Below are positions 1 to 6,897 of a stretch of DNA of 20,272 nucleotides, piece after piece. The number at the start of each line of letters is the position of its first letter. The stretch's first letter is position 1. Under the pieces are notes generated by a model. It was not told the DNA's origin. It saw nothing but the letters and a program-made list of their open reading frames with translations, and searched no databases. The DNA comes from an uncultured Selenomonadales bacterium (GTDB lineage: Bacteria > Bacillota > Negativicutes > Selenomonadales > Selenomonadaceae), in contig CALFJB010000111.1 of the NCBI GenBank assembly GCA_937877565.1, positions 1 to 20,272 on the forward strand, in the 5' to 3' direction. Made by a program: the position numbers and the translations under genes.

Positions 1-17
1 ATCTGAAAACTTTCTGA

Positions 18-23
18 TATAAT
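18..23 (+). promoter_or_regulatory. -10 box of the first toxin-like gene (promoter cut by window start)
   Basis: A TATAAT hexamer sits in the same sequence context as the complete promoter of copy 2 (421-449). The window begins at the first base after where the -35 TTTACA would be, so only the -10 half is visible. Transcription should start near base 30. Confidence 0.65.
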
Positions 24-52
24 CCGCGCTGAAAAAGGCAGTTGGTTGTCGG

Positions 53-70
53 CTTCCTCGTGAGAGGAGG
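53..70 (+). promoter_or_regulatory. Leader hairpin covering the ribosome-binding site, copy 1
   Basis: TCCTC (55-59) pairs with GAGGA (64-68) around a GTGA loop, which is a GNRA tetraloop. The pairing can extend through T54-G69 and C53-G70. The right arm contains the AGGAGG Shine-Dalgarno sequence of the ORF starting at 79, so the closed hairpin should block translation. Copy 2 keeps the fold with a compensatory base-pair change. Confidence 0.6.
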
Positions 71-78
71 TGATAATC

Positions 79-159
79 ATGACTAAATACAAAGTTGCCA
101 TGTTGGCACTTCAAGTTATTGAAGTCGCGGTTGTCATCTATGACGTGTTTTTTAAATAA
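79..159 (+). CDS. 26-aa hydrophobic peptide, type I toxin-like, copy 1
   Basis: An ATG follows a full AGGAGGTGAT ribosome-binding site. The peptide starts MTKYKVAMLALQVIEV, has a hydrophobic stretch of about 18 residues, and ends in FFK. The second copy (506-586) matches at 16 of 26 residues. Several of the codon differences are silent (K, L, F, F, K codons), so the frame is under protein-level selection. The MT-x-Y start followed by a single membrane span recalls TxpA/BsrG holin-like toxins, though it is shorter and I see no clear homology beyond that pattern. Known members depolarise or disturb the membrane when over-expressed; that function is inferred here from architecture (own promoter, blocked ribosome-binding site, antisense RNA over the 3' end). 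It could instead be another small membrane peptide. Confidence 0.62.
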   Translation: MTKYKVAMLALQVIEVAVVIYDVFFK

Positions 160-216
160 ACACAAAAAATAAGCCGCATACCAGCGGCGGATATCCCAAA
201 CATTTTTAAAATCTAG

Positions 217-253
217 AGGATAGTCGACGTTGCAAAAACCGACTGTCCTTTTT
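217..253 (+). terminator. Intrinsic terminator after toxin-like ORF 1 (first of two)
   Basis: AGGATAGTCG (217-226) pairs with CGACTGTCCT (240-249), with one G-U pair, and is followed by a T run to 253. The same hairpin family recurs at 324-357 and 644-677. Confidence 0.7.
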
Positions 254-267
254 CAGTTGCATAAAAC

Positions 268-378
268 TTTAAAATTAAGCCGCACACACCGGCGGCATCC
301 ACATAAACCACTATTACAAAAGGGGATAGCCGACGGTTCAAACCGGCTGTCCTTTTTCAGTTTACAAAATCATTTACA
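268..378 (-). ncRNA. Candidate antisense (antitoxin-type) RNA, copy 1
   Basis: Transcription should begin about 377, 7 nt past the -10 box at 384-389, and run leftward. On this strand GCCGC (rc of 291-295 region) and GCGGC (rc of 279-283) form a hairpin followed by TTAATTTT, a plausible terminator. The RNA would overlap the 3' untranslated part of the toxin-like mRNA. Its 5' region contains CTGAAAAAGG, the same decamer as the mRNA 5' end. If this terminator leaks, the equivalent hairpin at 173-188 followed by TTATTTTTT would stop it close to the ORF. Ends are predicted only. Confidence 0.5.
324..357 (+). terminator. Second intrinsic terminator of module 1
   Basis: GGATAGCCG (324-332) pairs with CGGCTGTCC (344-352), followed by TTTTT (353-357). 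It lies about 105 bp after the first terminator and belongs to an extra copy of the 3' part of the module that has no ORF of its own. Confidence 0.7.
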
Positions 379-383
379 GTTAA

Positions 384-412
384 ATTATAGCCGCTAAAAA
401 TCATTTCGTCAA
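384..412 (-). promoter_or_regulatory. Antisense RNA promoter, copy 1
   Basis: On the minus strand TTGACG (407-412) and TATAAT (384-389) are separated by exactly 17 bp. This is close to the sigma70/sigmaA optimum. It stands back-to-back with the toxin 2 promoter, whose -35 begins at 421. Confidence 0.72.
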
Positions 413-420
413 CTGTAAAC

Positions 421-449
421 TTTACAATCTGAAAACTTTCTGATATAAT
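421..449 (+). promoter_or_regulatory. Promoter of toxin-like gene 2
   Basis: TTTACA (421-426), a 17-bp spacer and TATAAT (444-449). Start of transcription is expected near 456, giving a leader of about 50 nt before the GTG at 506. Confidence 0.75.
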
Positions 450-479
450 CCGCGCTGAAAAAGGCAGTTGGTTGTCGGC

Positions 480-497
480 TTTCCCCGCGAGGGGAGG
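480..497 (+). promoter_or_regulatory. Leader hairpin covering the ribosome-binding site, copy 2
   Basis: TCCCC (482-486) pairs with GGGGA (491-495) around a GCGA GNRA loop. Compared with copy 1 a U-A pair has become C-G on both sides (485/492) and the loop has changed within the GNRA rule, so the fold rather than the sequence is kept. The right arm overlaps the GGGGAGGTGG ribosome-binding site. Confidence 0.6.
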
Positions 498-505
498 TGG
501 TAGTC

Positions 506-586
506 GTGACTAAGTACCAGATTGCCGATTTGGCACTCAAGGCTATTGAAGTCGGACTTCTCATCTATAACATCTTCTTCAAGTAG
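506..586 (+). CDS. 26-aa hydrophobic peptide, type I toxin-like, copy 2
   Basis: GTG start after GGGGAGGTGG; the peptide begins MTKYQIADLALKAIEVG and ends IFFK, the same length as copy 1. Conserved positions are MTKY, A7, LAL 9-11, IEV 14-16, IY 20-21 and FFK 24-26. The start is GTG instead of ATG, and the leader hairpin is GC-richer, so expression may be held lower than for copy 1. Role as a membrane-acting type I toxin is inferred from gene organisation, not from a recognised domain. Confidence 0.62.
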   Translation: MTKYQIADLALKAIEVGLLIYNIFFK

Positions 587-590
587 AAGA

Positions 591-697
591 TAAAAATTAA
601 GCCGCCAACGGCGGTTACCAAATACGTTAATTATATTCATCAGGGATAGCCGACGTTCCAAACCGGCTGTCCTTTTTCAGTTTACAAAATCATTTAC
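591..697 (-). ncRNA. Candidate antisense (antitoxin-type) RNA, copy 2
   Basis: Predicted start about 697 from the promoter at 704-732. Predicted end at a strong minus-strand terminator: a CCGCC-GTT-GGCGG stem-loop (from 601-614) followed by TTAATTTTTA (591-600). Length is about 105 nt. It would cover the whole 3' untranslated region of toxin-like mRNA 2, stopping a few bases short of the stop codon at 584-586. This is the convergent, 3'-overlapping layout of RatA/TxpA and SR4/BsrG. Confidence 0.55.
644..677 (+). terminator. Intrinsic terminator of toxin-like gene 2
   Basis: GGATAGCCG (644-652) pairs with CGGCTGTCC (664-672) and is followed by TTTTT (673-677). It matches the two terminators of module 1. 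Confidence 0.72.
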
Positions 698-703
698 ACT
701 GAA

Positions 704-732
704 ATTATAGCCGCTAAAAATCATTTCGTCAA
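704..732 (-). promoter_or_regulatory. Antisense RNA promoter, copy 2, inside the end of the restriction gene
   Basis: On the minus strand TTGACG (727-732), a 17-bp spacer and TATAAT (704-709). The -35 box is made of Leu and Thr codons just before the restriction-modification stop codon (721-723). Bases 710-739 are repeated exactly at 390-419. Confidence 0.75.
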
Positions 733-3684
733 CTGTAAATATTTTTTCAGAACCTGCGCGAATAAATTTTTGCTGTACGCCTCCATATATTCAAAATCAG
801 GTTCGCCCGTTTCTGTTACAGGCAACATTATTTTTTGTTTCCTCATTCGTGATTCATTGAACTTGTAGCCGTAAGTATATTTAATTTTCTGTTGCAGAAT
901 TATTGATTTTAAAAACAAATATATAAATTGGTTGCCGTCAAAATTTTTCAGCTTAAATCTTTTCACGTCGTCAGAAAAAAGGCAGCGGTACGGATGATAA
1001 AAATTTTCTACGACACTGCCATTATAATTTACGCCTAAAACATTTTCATCTGCAGAAATATTTTCATTACCAATAAATTGAGTTATGCCGTTATTTGAAT
1101 CGCTTGCACCAATAAAAGGAATTTCGCCCGGCGTCATATCATTTTTAGTTAGACGTTTGCCCGGTTTAATTTCAAAAATATCTTCAATGAAAAATTCGTG
1201 CCAAATTTTATTTTCAAGCGGCGCAATTTCTGCAACATTCGGCGGGCAAATTCTATCAAGGTATTGCTGAATAAGTTTTTGCTCGCGCAGGGCGATATAT
1301 TTTTCCATATACTCAAAATCAATTTCGCCCAATTCATTTACAGGCAAAGTAACAATTATTTTTTTAATTCGCTTGCTTGAACACATTTGATTATACGAAA
1401 ATTTATTTTTGGAACTTTCATTTATTGCAATCGTCAAAAATTGTAATTGAAAACGATTTAAATTTTTCAGCGGCTTTAAAAGATTTATTCTGCCGTGTGA
1501 TACTGAATAAAATTTATATTCGTGAAAAAAAGTTTTGCCAAACATATCAACGCTAATAATATTTTCGCCGTAAATTTTAGATTTATCGTCGCCGCGTTCA
1601 ATAAATTTGCAAACGCCGTTATTATTAAAACCCGCCGAAATTAGCGGAAATTTTCCATCGTTGCAATTATCAGCTTGAGTATCGCCGCTCGGTAAAAAAA
1701 CTTCAAATAAATCATCTACAAAAAAAGTTTTCCAAATTTTATTTTCGAGAGGCGGAACGTCAGCAGTTATTTTGGGATTTTTTTTTAAGCCGTCGAAAAG
1801 ATAGCCGCGCCCGTGCGTAATCATATTAAATTCAAAGGTAAGATAATCTGCAATGGTATTGAGAAAATCGCCTTCAGCGGGCTTTTCGTCGTTGTAGTAG
1901 TAGAAAGAATGGAGCCATTCGTCGTCGGCGTCAATTTTCGTTTCAACCATAAATTTTGAGGGAACATCTTTAATATTGCCGCGCCAACAATCCAAAAGAT
2001 ATTTTTTGCGTTCTTTAGCGTCAATGGTTTCTTTGTAGCCTTCGTGCTTGCGAAGTTCAAAGCCGTCATCTTCAAAATTGATAAACTTGACATTATCGCC
2101 GGGCTTGTGAGGAGTCCCCGCCTCAAAAACAGCAATGCAAGGCACAGTTCCAATTTGATAAAAAGTATTTTTGTTGAGGCTGATAACGCCCTTCAAAGTG
2201 TGATGTTTCAAAATTTCACGTTTCAAAATTTTATCGTCCTTAGTTTTGCCAATCATCGCCGAAACTGGAACGATAACCGCCACGCGCCCGCCCTTCGTCA
2301 TACAATTCAGCAGGTGTTCAATAAAGCGCAATTCAGATAAATGTTTAGTGGCGTCATTTTTCGCTTGACTGTAAGGCGGATTTTCAAAACCAACAGTAAA
2401 TTTTGCGCCGAAATTTTCAGCGGTTTTAGCAAAAAAGTCGTCGCAGATTAAATTACTTTTGCCGTCGCCGCGCAGAATCATACTTGTAGTAGCGATTGAA
2501 AACATATCGTCGCGGACTTCGACGCCGTGAAGTTGTTTAGATTTAATATTGGCGCGTTGAGTGTCATTTTCGGCAAGTGCAAGCATACGATTCATAGCGG
2601 CAAGCAGAAAGCCGCCTGTACCGCAACAGGGATCTAAAACCACGTCGTCAGCTTTTAAATCTACCAAATCGCAAAATAAATCTGTAATGTGAGGCGGAGT
2701 GAGTACAACGCCCAAAGTTTGCCCGTCGCCGCCGCTGTAGCTGACAAATTCGCGGTAAAAAATACCGAGATAATCTTTGCCCGCGCTTTTAACTTTTTCG
2801 TAAATGTTATCTTGAATGTATTCGGCAAAAAATTTCAGCGGCGTTTTGTTAATTTTATCATTGGAAGAATTTAGCAGCGGGCGATTTTTAATCAGTTGGA
2901 ATTGTGCAAGGACGCGCTCCTTTTTAATTTCGGGTTTAATTTGTGCGGTGTTCAATCTGTTTACAATGTGATTGAAAATAATTGCGCCGTCGCTTAAATT
3001 TTCGTCGGTGTTGCCTTGAAGTTCGTCAAGTGTTAAGCCGTCGTCCATAGCAAGGATAATAGCAGAAACTACAAGCGGCTTTTCAGTTTCGCCGAGTTGT
3101 CCGTAATTTCTCAAATGTTCGTGCAAAGTACCGGCGTGTTTGATAACTTTTTTGAGTTCCTTGACTTCCGGCAATTCTTCGCCCAAAATTTCCTGCTGAT
3201 AATAAGCGTCAATATTTTCTTCAGCAAAATTTTCAAAAACTTCAACGCTTTTTAATTCTTTAATTATGGTTTTTTTGTCTTTACCTTCGCCGATGAAAAC
3301 GGGCTTGAAATTATGTTTCTTTTCGTCGCCGGCGTTGCCGAAGGCAAAAATTTTGGTGTAGTGAGTGCCTTCAAAAATTTTTCTTGCGTAGAAAATCGCG
3401 CCGTTGACTGCGTATTCTTGAATTGATTTTTTATCGTCGGCAAAATTTGCGCCGTCTTTTTTCTCAAGTTTCAGATAATCAGATTTACTTTCCATAATCA
3501 GCACAAAATCTTTGACAACTGCGATAATGTCAGGATAACCTGCGCCGCCCGTGAAATTTTTTGAGGCAGTTTTTAACGCCGTGATAATTTCCAAGTCGTC
3601 AATGTTATCTTCAAGGCGTGCGTTAATCCCGCGTGTCCTCAATCTGTCTCTGATATAAGCTGAAAATTCGGCTTCCGTTCTCAA
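721..3684 (-). CDS. Single-chain restriction-modification enzyme (nuclease + N6-adenine methylase + two specificity modules), type IIG/IIB-like
   Basis: 987 aa, TTG start with AAGGAGG 10 nt upstream. Residues 40-70 hold a PD-(D/E)XK nuclease core (GYPD at 49-52, ESK at 65-67). Residues 280-560 form an HsdM-like N6-adenine methylase with SAM motif DPCCGTGGF (351-359) and catalytic NPPY (435-438). Residues about 647-810 and 822-975 are two repeats, each opening with PLENKIW and closing with LPV-(4)-GE-x-DFEYME, as in the two halves of a type I HsdS subunit. One chain can therefore cut, methylate and probably read a two-part site, like AloI/BcgI-type enzymes; exact subtype and target are unknown. 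The frame looks intact. The ribosome-binding site overlaps the stop codon of the upstream radical-SAM gene, so the two are co-transcribed. No terminator lies between its stop and the antisense modules, so read-through would add antisense RNA against both toxin-like genes. Confidence 0.85.
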   Translation of the reverse strand: MRTEAEFSAYIRDRLRTRGINARLEDNIDDLEIITALKTASKNFTGGAGYPDIIAVVKDFVLIMESKSDYLKLEKKDGANFADDKKSIQEYAVNGAIFYARKIFEGTHYTKIFAFGNAGDEKKHNFKPVFIGEGKDKKTIIKELKSVEVFENFAEENIDAYYQQEILGEELPEVKELKKVIKHAGTLHEHLRNYGQLGETEKPLVVSAIILAMDDGLTLDELQGNTDENLSDGAIIFNHIVNRLNTAQIKPEIKKERVLAQFQLIKNRPLLNSSNDKINKTPLKFFAEYIQDNIYEKVKSAGKDYLGIFYREFVSYSGGDGQTLGVVLTPPHITDLFCDLVDLKADDVVLDPCCGTGGFLLAAMNRMLALAENDTQRANIKSKQLHGVEVRDDMFSIATTSMILRGDGKSNLICDDFFAKTAENFGAKFTVGFENPPYSQAKNDATKHLSELRFIEHLLNCMTKGGRVAVIVPVSAMIGKTKDDKILKREILKHHTLKGVISLNKNTFYQIGTVPCIAVFEAGTPHKPGDNVKFINFEDDGFELRKHEGYKETIDAKERKKYLLDCWRGNIKDVPSKFMVETKIDADDEWLHSFYYYNDEKPAEGDFLNTIADYLTFEFNMITHGRGYLFDGLKKNPKITADVPPLENKIWKTFFVDDLFEVFLPSGDTQADNCNDGKFPLISAGFNNNGVCKFIERGDDKSKIYGENIISVDMFGKTFFHEYKFYSVSHGRINLLKPLKNLNRFQLQFLTIAINESSKNKFSYNQMCSSKRIKKIIVTLPVNELGEIDFEYMEKYIALREQKLIQQYLDRICPPNVAEIAPLENKIWHEFFIEDIFEIKPGKRLTKNDMTPGEIPFIGASDSNNGITQFIGNENISADENVLGVNYNGSVVENFYHPYRCLFSDDVKRFKLKNFDGNQFIYLFLKSIILQQKIKYTYGYKFNESRMRKQKIMLPVTETGEPDFEYMEAYSKNLFAQVLKKYLQLTK

Positions 3685-3699
3685 AATAAATTCGCCTCC

Positions 3700-6267
3700 T
3701 TAAATAACGTCCAATAAATTTTTGCCGTGACTTAATAAAGCCGTGCGGTTAATTTTAGCGGCTGTAATTTCTATTGGCAACTTCAACGCGGCTAAAACTT
3801 CCGAAGGTTTAATTGTGCCGTCAAGGTTAATTTTTGTGCCGAATGTAATTAAAGTTTCGCCGTCAACTTTTGAAACTTTCAAAGGTTCGGCAATGTAAGA
3901 TTTAATTTCAATTTCCCGCGTATGTTTGGGCGTTACACGAGTAAAAATAATTTCTTTGGCGGAGTTAAATTTTTTGGCGGCGGTTGCAACGTCTTCAAAA
4001 TCTGCGTCAATTAAAACTTCATAGCGTGAAAAATCAATGGCGGCAGTCAAGGCGGGAACTTTACCGGCAAATTTTCTGATTCTTACAATTTCCGCACCTT
4101 TCGGCAAATGTGAATTTAACCGCGCCATAACTTCATTACTGCGAATATTTTCAGTAAGTTCAAAGTCTACGTATTCACAATCGCTTGTAACACCGACGCC
4201 CAACGCCGTTGCAAACGAAACTTTTAAATGTGGGTTGAATCCTTCAGAATAGGCGGCAGGAAGTTTTGAACGCAGGAGCGCACTCATAAAAACGTTCATA
4301 TATTCCAAGTGTGACAAAAAGGCTATTTCTGAACCTTTTCTAATTTGCGCCCTGTACTTTGTAGGGGCTAAGGAATAAGGACTAAGGGCTAGGGATTTTT
4401 TTTCAATGGAAATATTTTCAGCATCTTTGGCAAAGTCAATAATTTTTACGCCCAAATTCATACAAACGCCGCAACCCGTGCAAGAAGTACGCCGACAATC
4501 CCGCGTAGTTTCGCCAATTTCAGATTTTTCAAGCTCGCTGATTAAAAAATTTTTATTGACGCCGGGCGAAGTATGATCCCACGCCAACGGCTCATAAATA
4601 TTGCGCGTGCGTTCGCTGTAATATTTCATATCAACGCCGCAACTTTCAAATGCCGCCGCCCAAATTTCAAATTTAAATAAATCGCTCCAGCCGTCGAATT
4701 TTGCGCCGTTACGCCACGCAGTTTCAATTACTTTGCAAAGTCGCCTGTCGCCGCGTGCAACAGCTCCTTCAAGCACTGAAAGTTTGGCGTCATGGTAATT
4801 ATAAGTTATCGCCCTGTCAGTGATTAAACTTTTCAAAAGTTTTTGGCGGCGTTCAAATTCTTCAAGTGAAATTTGCCCGTACCATTGAAACGGCGTAAAA
4901 GGTTTCGGTACAAAACAAGAAACGCTTACAGTAATTTTTACGTCGCGGCGGTGTTTTATTTGGCGGTACAAATTCGCAACCTTTTGAGCAAGGTCGGCAA
5001 TGCCTGCAATATCTTCATCTGTTTCAGTCGGCAAGCCCATCATAAAATATAATTTAATCGTCTTCCAGCCCTTTTCAAACGCCGCGCCGCAAGCCTCCAA
5101 AAGATTTTCTTCAGTAACATTTTTATTGATAACGTCGCGCAGTCTTTGAGTACCTGCCTCCGGCGCAAATGTCAAGCCGCTTTTTCTGACAGCTTGCAAT
5201 TTGTCGGCAAGTTCAATAGAAAAACTGTCAATTCTCAAACTCGGCAGGGAAAAACTTATTTTTTCGTTGCGAAAATCTTCCTGCAATTCCTCAACCAAAC
5301 GATTAAGGCAGGAATAATCCGCACTGCTCAAACTGGTTAAAGACATTTCATCATAACCGCTAACGTCGATTAAACGCCGCGCAGTTTCTTTTAAATTTTC
5401 AACGGTTCTTTCACGGGCAGGGCGGTAACACATACCCGCCTGACAGAATCGACAACCGCGACTGCAACCTCTGAAAAGTTCCAACATCGCGCGATTGTGT
5501 ACAATGTCAATGAACGGTACAAGCGGCTTTTCAACGGTGGCAACGTCATTCATATTTTTGCAAACGCGCTTGTAAATTTTTTGCGGCGCATTTTCCAAAA
5601 CTTTTAAGCCAATAAAATTTTTGTCGTCGTAAATCGGCTGATAAAAACTGGGTACGTAAATTCCGGCAACGTCCAAAAGTTTTTTCAGAAAACCGCGTCG
5701 CCCGCCAATTTTTCCGCCGTTTTTCCATTCGATAAATTTTTCTACAACTTCGCCCAAAATTTCTTCGCCTTCGCCAATTACAAAGAAATCAAAAAAATCT
5801 GCCATTGGCTCAACGTTGTAAACGCAGGGACCGCCGCCAATTACAAACGGTTCATTTTCGGCGCGTTCAGCCGCGTGCAAATTTATTCCCGCCAAGTCCA
5901 ACATATTTAAAACGTTGCTGAAAATCATTTCGTATTGGAGCGAAAATCCCAGAAAATCAAAATCTTTGACGGCGTTTTTTGACTCCAGCGAAAAAAGCGG
6001 GATATTTTTTTCCCGCATTTCATCTTCCATATCAATCCACGGGGCGTAAACTCTTTCGCAGAGAGTATCGCCGCGCTTGTTTAAAATCCCGTACAAAATT
6101 GCAAGTCCCAAATTCGACATTCCAACTTCGTAAACGTCAGGCAACGCCAAAACCATTCTGCAATTTACCGCGTCCCAATTTTTAGTAATAGAATTAAATT
6201 CGCCGCCGGTATAACGTGCGGGCTTTTTCACTTTTTGTAAAATTTCATAAGGTAAATTAACTATCAT
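3700..6267 (-). CDS. Radical-SAM protein fused to a DUF2344 domain (TIGR03960/TIGR03936 type)
   Basis: About 855 aa from the ATG at 6267; a TTG at 6282 in frame would add five residues but has poorer spacing. An N-terminal cobalamin-binding-like region (about 40-165, with LPDVYEVGMSNLG) precedes the radical-SAM core with CSRGCRFC (about 268-275), the three cysteines that hold the 4Fe-4S cluster. A cysteine-rich segment (RRTSCTGCGVC) follows near residue 600. The C-terminal part (KYRAQIRKG...LSHLEYMN...GFNPHLKVSFA) is the DUF2344 domain, which some species encode separately. Family members often sit near ribosome-related genes, and the reaction is not established as far as I know. The linker between the domains is encoded by a 7-bp tandem repeat (4361-4395). 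Transcribed from the promoter at 6301-6329 together with the restriction-modification gene. Confidence 0.88.
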   Translation of the reverse strand: MIVNLPYEILQKVKKPARYTGGEFNSITKNWDAVNCRMVLALPDVYEVGMSNLGLAILYGILNKRGDTLCERVYAPWIDMEDEMREKNIPLFSLESKNAVKDFDFLGFSLQYEMIFSNVLNMLDLAGINLHAAERAENEPFVIGGGPCVYNVEPMADFFDFFVIGEGEEILGEVVEKFIEWKNGGKIGGRRGFLKKLLDVAGIYVPSFYQPIYDDKNFIGLKVLENAPQKIYKRVCKNMNDVATVEKPLVPFIDIVHNRAMLELFRGCSRGCRFCQAGMCYRPARERTVENLKETARRLIDVSGYDEMSLTSLSSADYSCLNRLVEELQEDFRNEKISFSLPSLRIDSFSIELADKLQAVRKSGLTFAPEAGTQRLRDVINKNVTEENLLEACGAAFEKGWKTIKLYFMMGLPTETDEDIAGIADLAQKVANLYRQIKHRRDVKITVSVSCFVPKPFTPFQWYGQISLEEFERRQKLLKSLITDRAITYNYHDAKLSVLEGAVARGDRRLCKVIETAWRNGAKFDGWSDLFKFEIWAAAFESCGVDMKYYSERTRNIYEPLAWDHTSPGVNKNFLISELEKSEIGETTRDCRRTSCTGCGVCMNLGVKIIDFAKDAENISIEKKSLALSPYSLAPTKYRAQIRKGSEIAFLSHLEYMNVFMSALLRSKLPAAYSEGFNPHLKVSFATALGVGVTSDCEYVDFELTENIRSNEVMARLNSHLPKGAEIVRIRKFAGKVPALTAAIDFSRYEVLIDADFEDVATAAKKFNSAKEIIFTRVTPKHTREIEIKSYIAEPLKVSKVDGETLITFGTKINLDGTIKPSEVLAALKLPIEITAAKINRTALLSHGKNLLDVI
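4361..4395 (-). repeat. Five degenerate 7-bp units inside the radical-SAM gene
   Basis: On the coding strand the units read CCCTAGC, CCTTAGT, CCTTATT, CCTTAGC, CCCTACA. They encode the linker (LALSPYSLAP region) between the radical-SAM part and the DUF2344 domain. Seven is not a multiple of three, so gain or loss of one unit would shift the frame and separate the two domains. Confidence 0.6.
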
Positions 6268-6300
6268 ATTTTCCACTCTCAATCAAAAATTTTTTCCAAA

Positions 6301-6329
6301 ATTCTAATTGACGCAGTGAAAAATATCAA
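6301..6329 (-). promoter_or_regulatory. Promoter of the radical-SAM / restriction-modification operon
   Basis: On the minus strand TTGATA (6324-6329), 17-bp spacer, TAGAAT (6301-6306), each one base off consensus. It begins just beyond the treR stop codon and gives a leader of about 27 nt. Confidence 0.6.
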
Positions 6330-6339
6330 GTTTTACAGA

Positions 6340-6897
6340 TTAGCCTTTAAATCTGTGGCGTATGGCGGTATCTTCAAAGCAAAAATAATCCGGTCTGTGC
6401 CGTGATTCAGTGTATTCAAATTGAATACCATCGTCATTGAAAACGCGCCCGCTTACAATCGCCAAACAATTATAATCTTCAAGCTCCAAATATTTTTTAT
6501 CTTCGGAAGTTGCAAGCTCGGTAGTCATTTTGCGCTTGCTTGTCATAATTTTCATCTTGAGTTCGTTTTCAAGATAATCATAAATCGATTTTTCGGCAAT
6601 TTCCTCTGTCAGTCCGTGCGTGGCTGATACGAGGAAATAATTTTTGTCCAAAATTAAAGCCTTGCGGACGCGGCGCACGTCGTAAAGCTCTTCGCCAACT
6701 TTAAAGCCGGTTTTTTCAGAAATTTCTTCATCAGCTAAAATTTCTTCCAGTTTCACAACTTTTGTACCGTAAGTAAAGCCGTTTCTAATCGCCGCCTCTT
6801 TGAAAGATTCAATCCCGCCAATTTTGAAAACGTTTCTTTCAACCGGCTCATAAATTACGCGGACGCGCTGACCTTGCAATTCGATTTTAATTATCAT
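6340..6897 (-). pseudogene. treR: Trehalose operon repressor TreR, effector-binding part only (DNA-binding domain lost)
   Basis: The readable protein from the ATG at 6897 begins at the wing of the GntR-type winged helix (KIELQGQRVRVIYEP, in the place of QKIRGKGS in Bacillus TreR). It continues through the whole UTRA effector-binding domain (IESFKEAA, LDKNYF, EEIAEKSIYDYLENEL, FEYTESRHRPDYF). A complete TreR has about 240 residues; here roughly the first 55, carrying the helix-turn-helix, are missing and are not found upstream. The ATG overlaps the end of the GIY-YIG gene by 11 bp. The fragment has no internal stop, so it could still be translated as an effector-binding domain without DNA binding, but I regard it as inactivated. 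Confidence 0.8.

Noticed and set aside
422..661. A 79-codon open frame on the minus strand across the second toxin-like module
   Set aside because: It runs opposite the promoter, ORF and terminator of the module, has no ribosome-binding site fitting its start, and is not preserved in copy 1.
1..740. CRISPR array or simple satellite as the explanation of the repeats
   Set aside because: The units are over 300 bp, hold a coding frame with silent changes, and include paired promoters and terminators. There are no short repeats with unique spacers.
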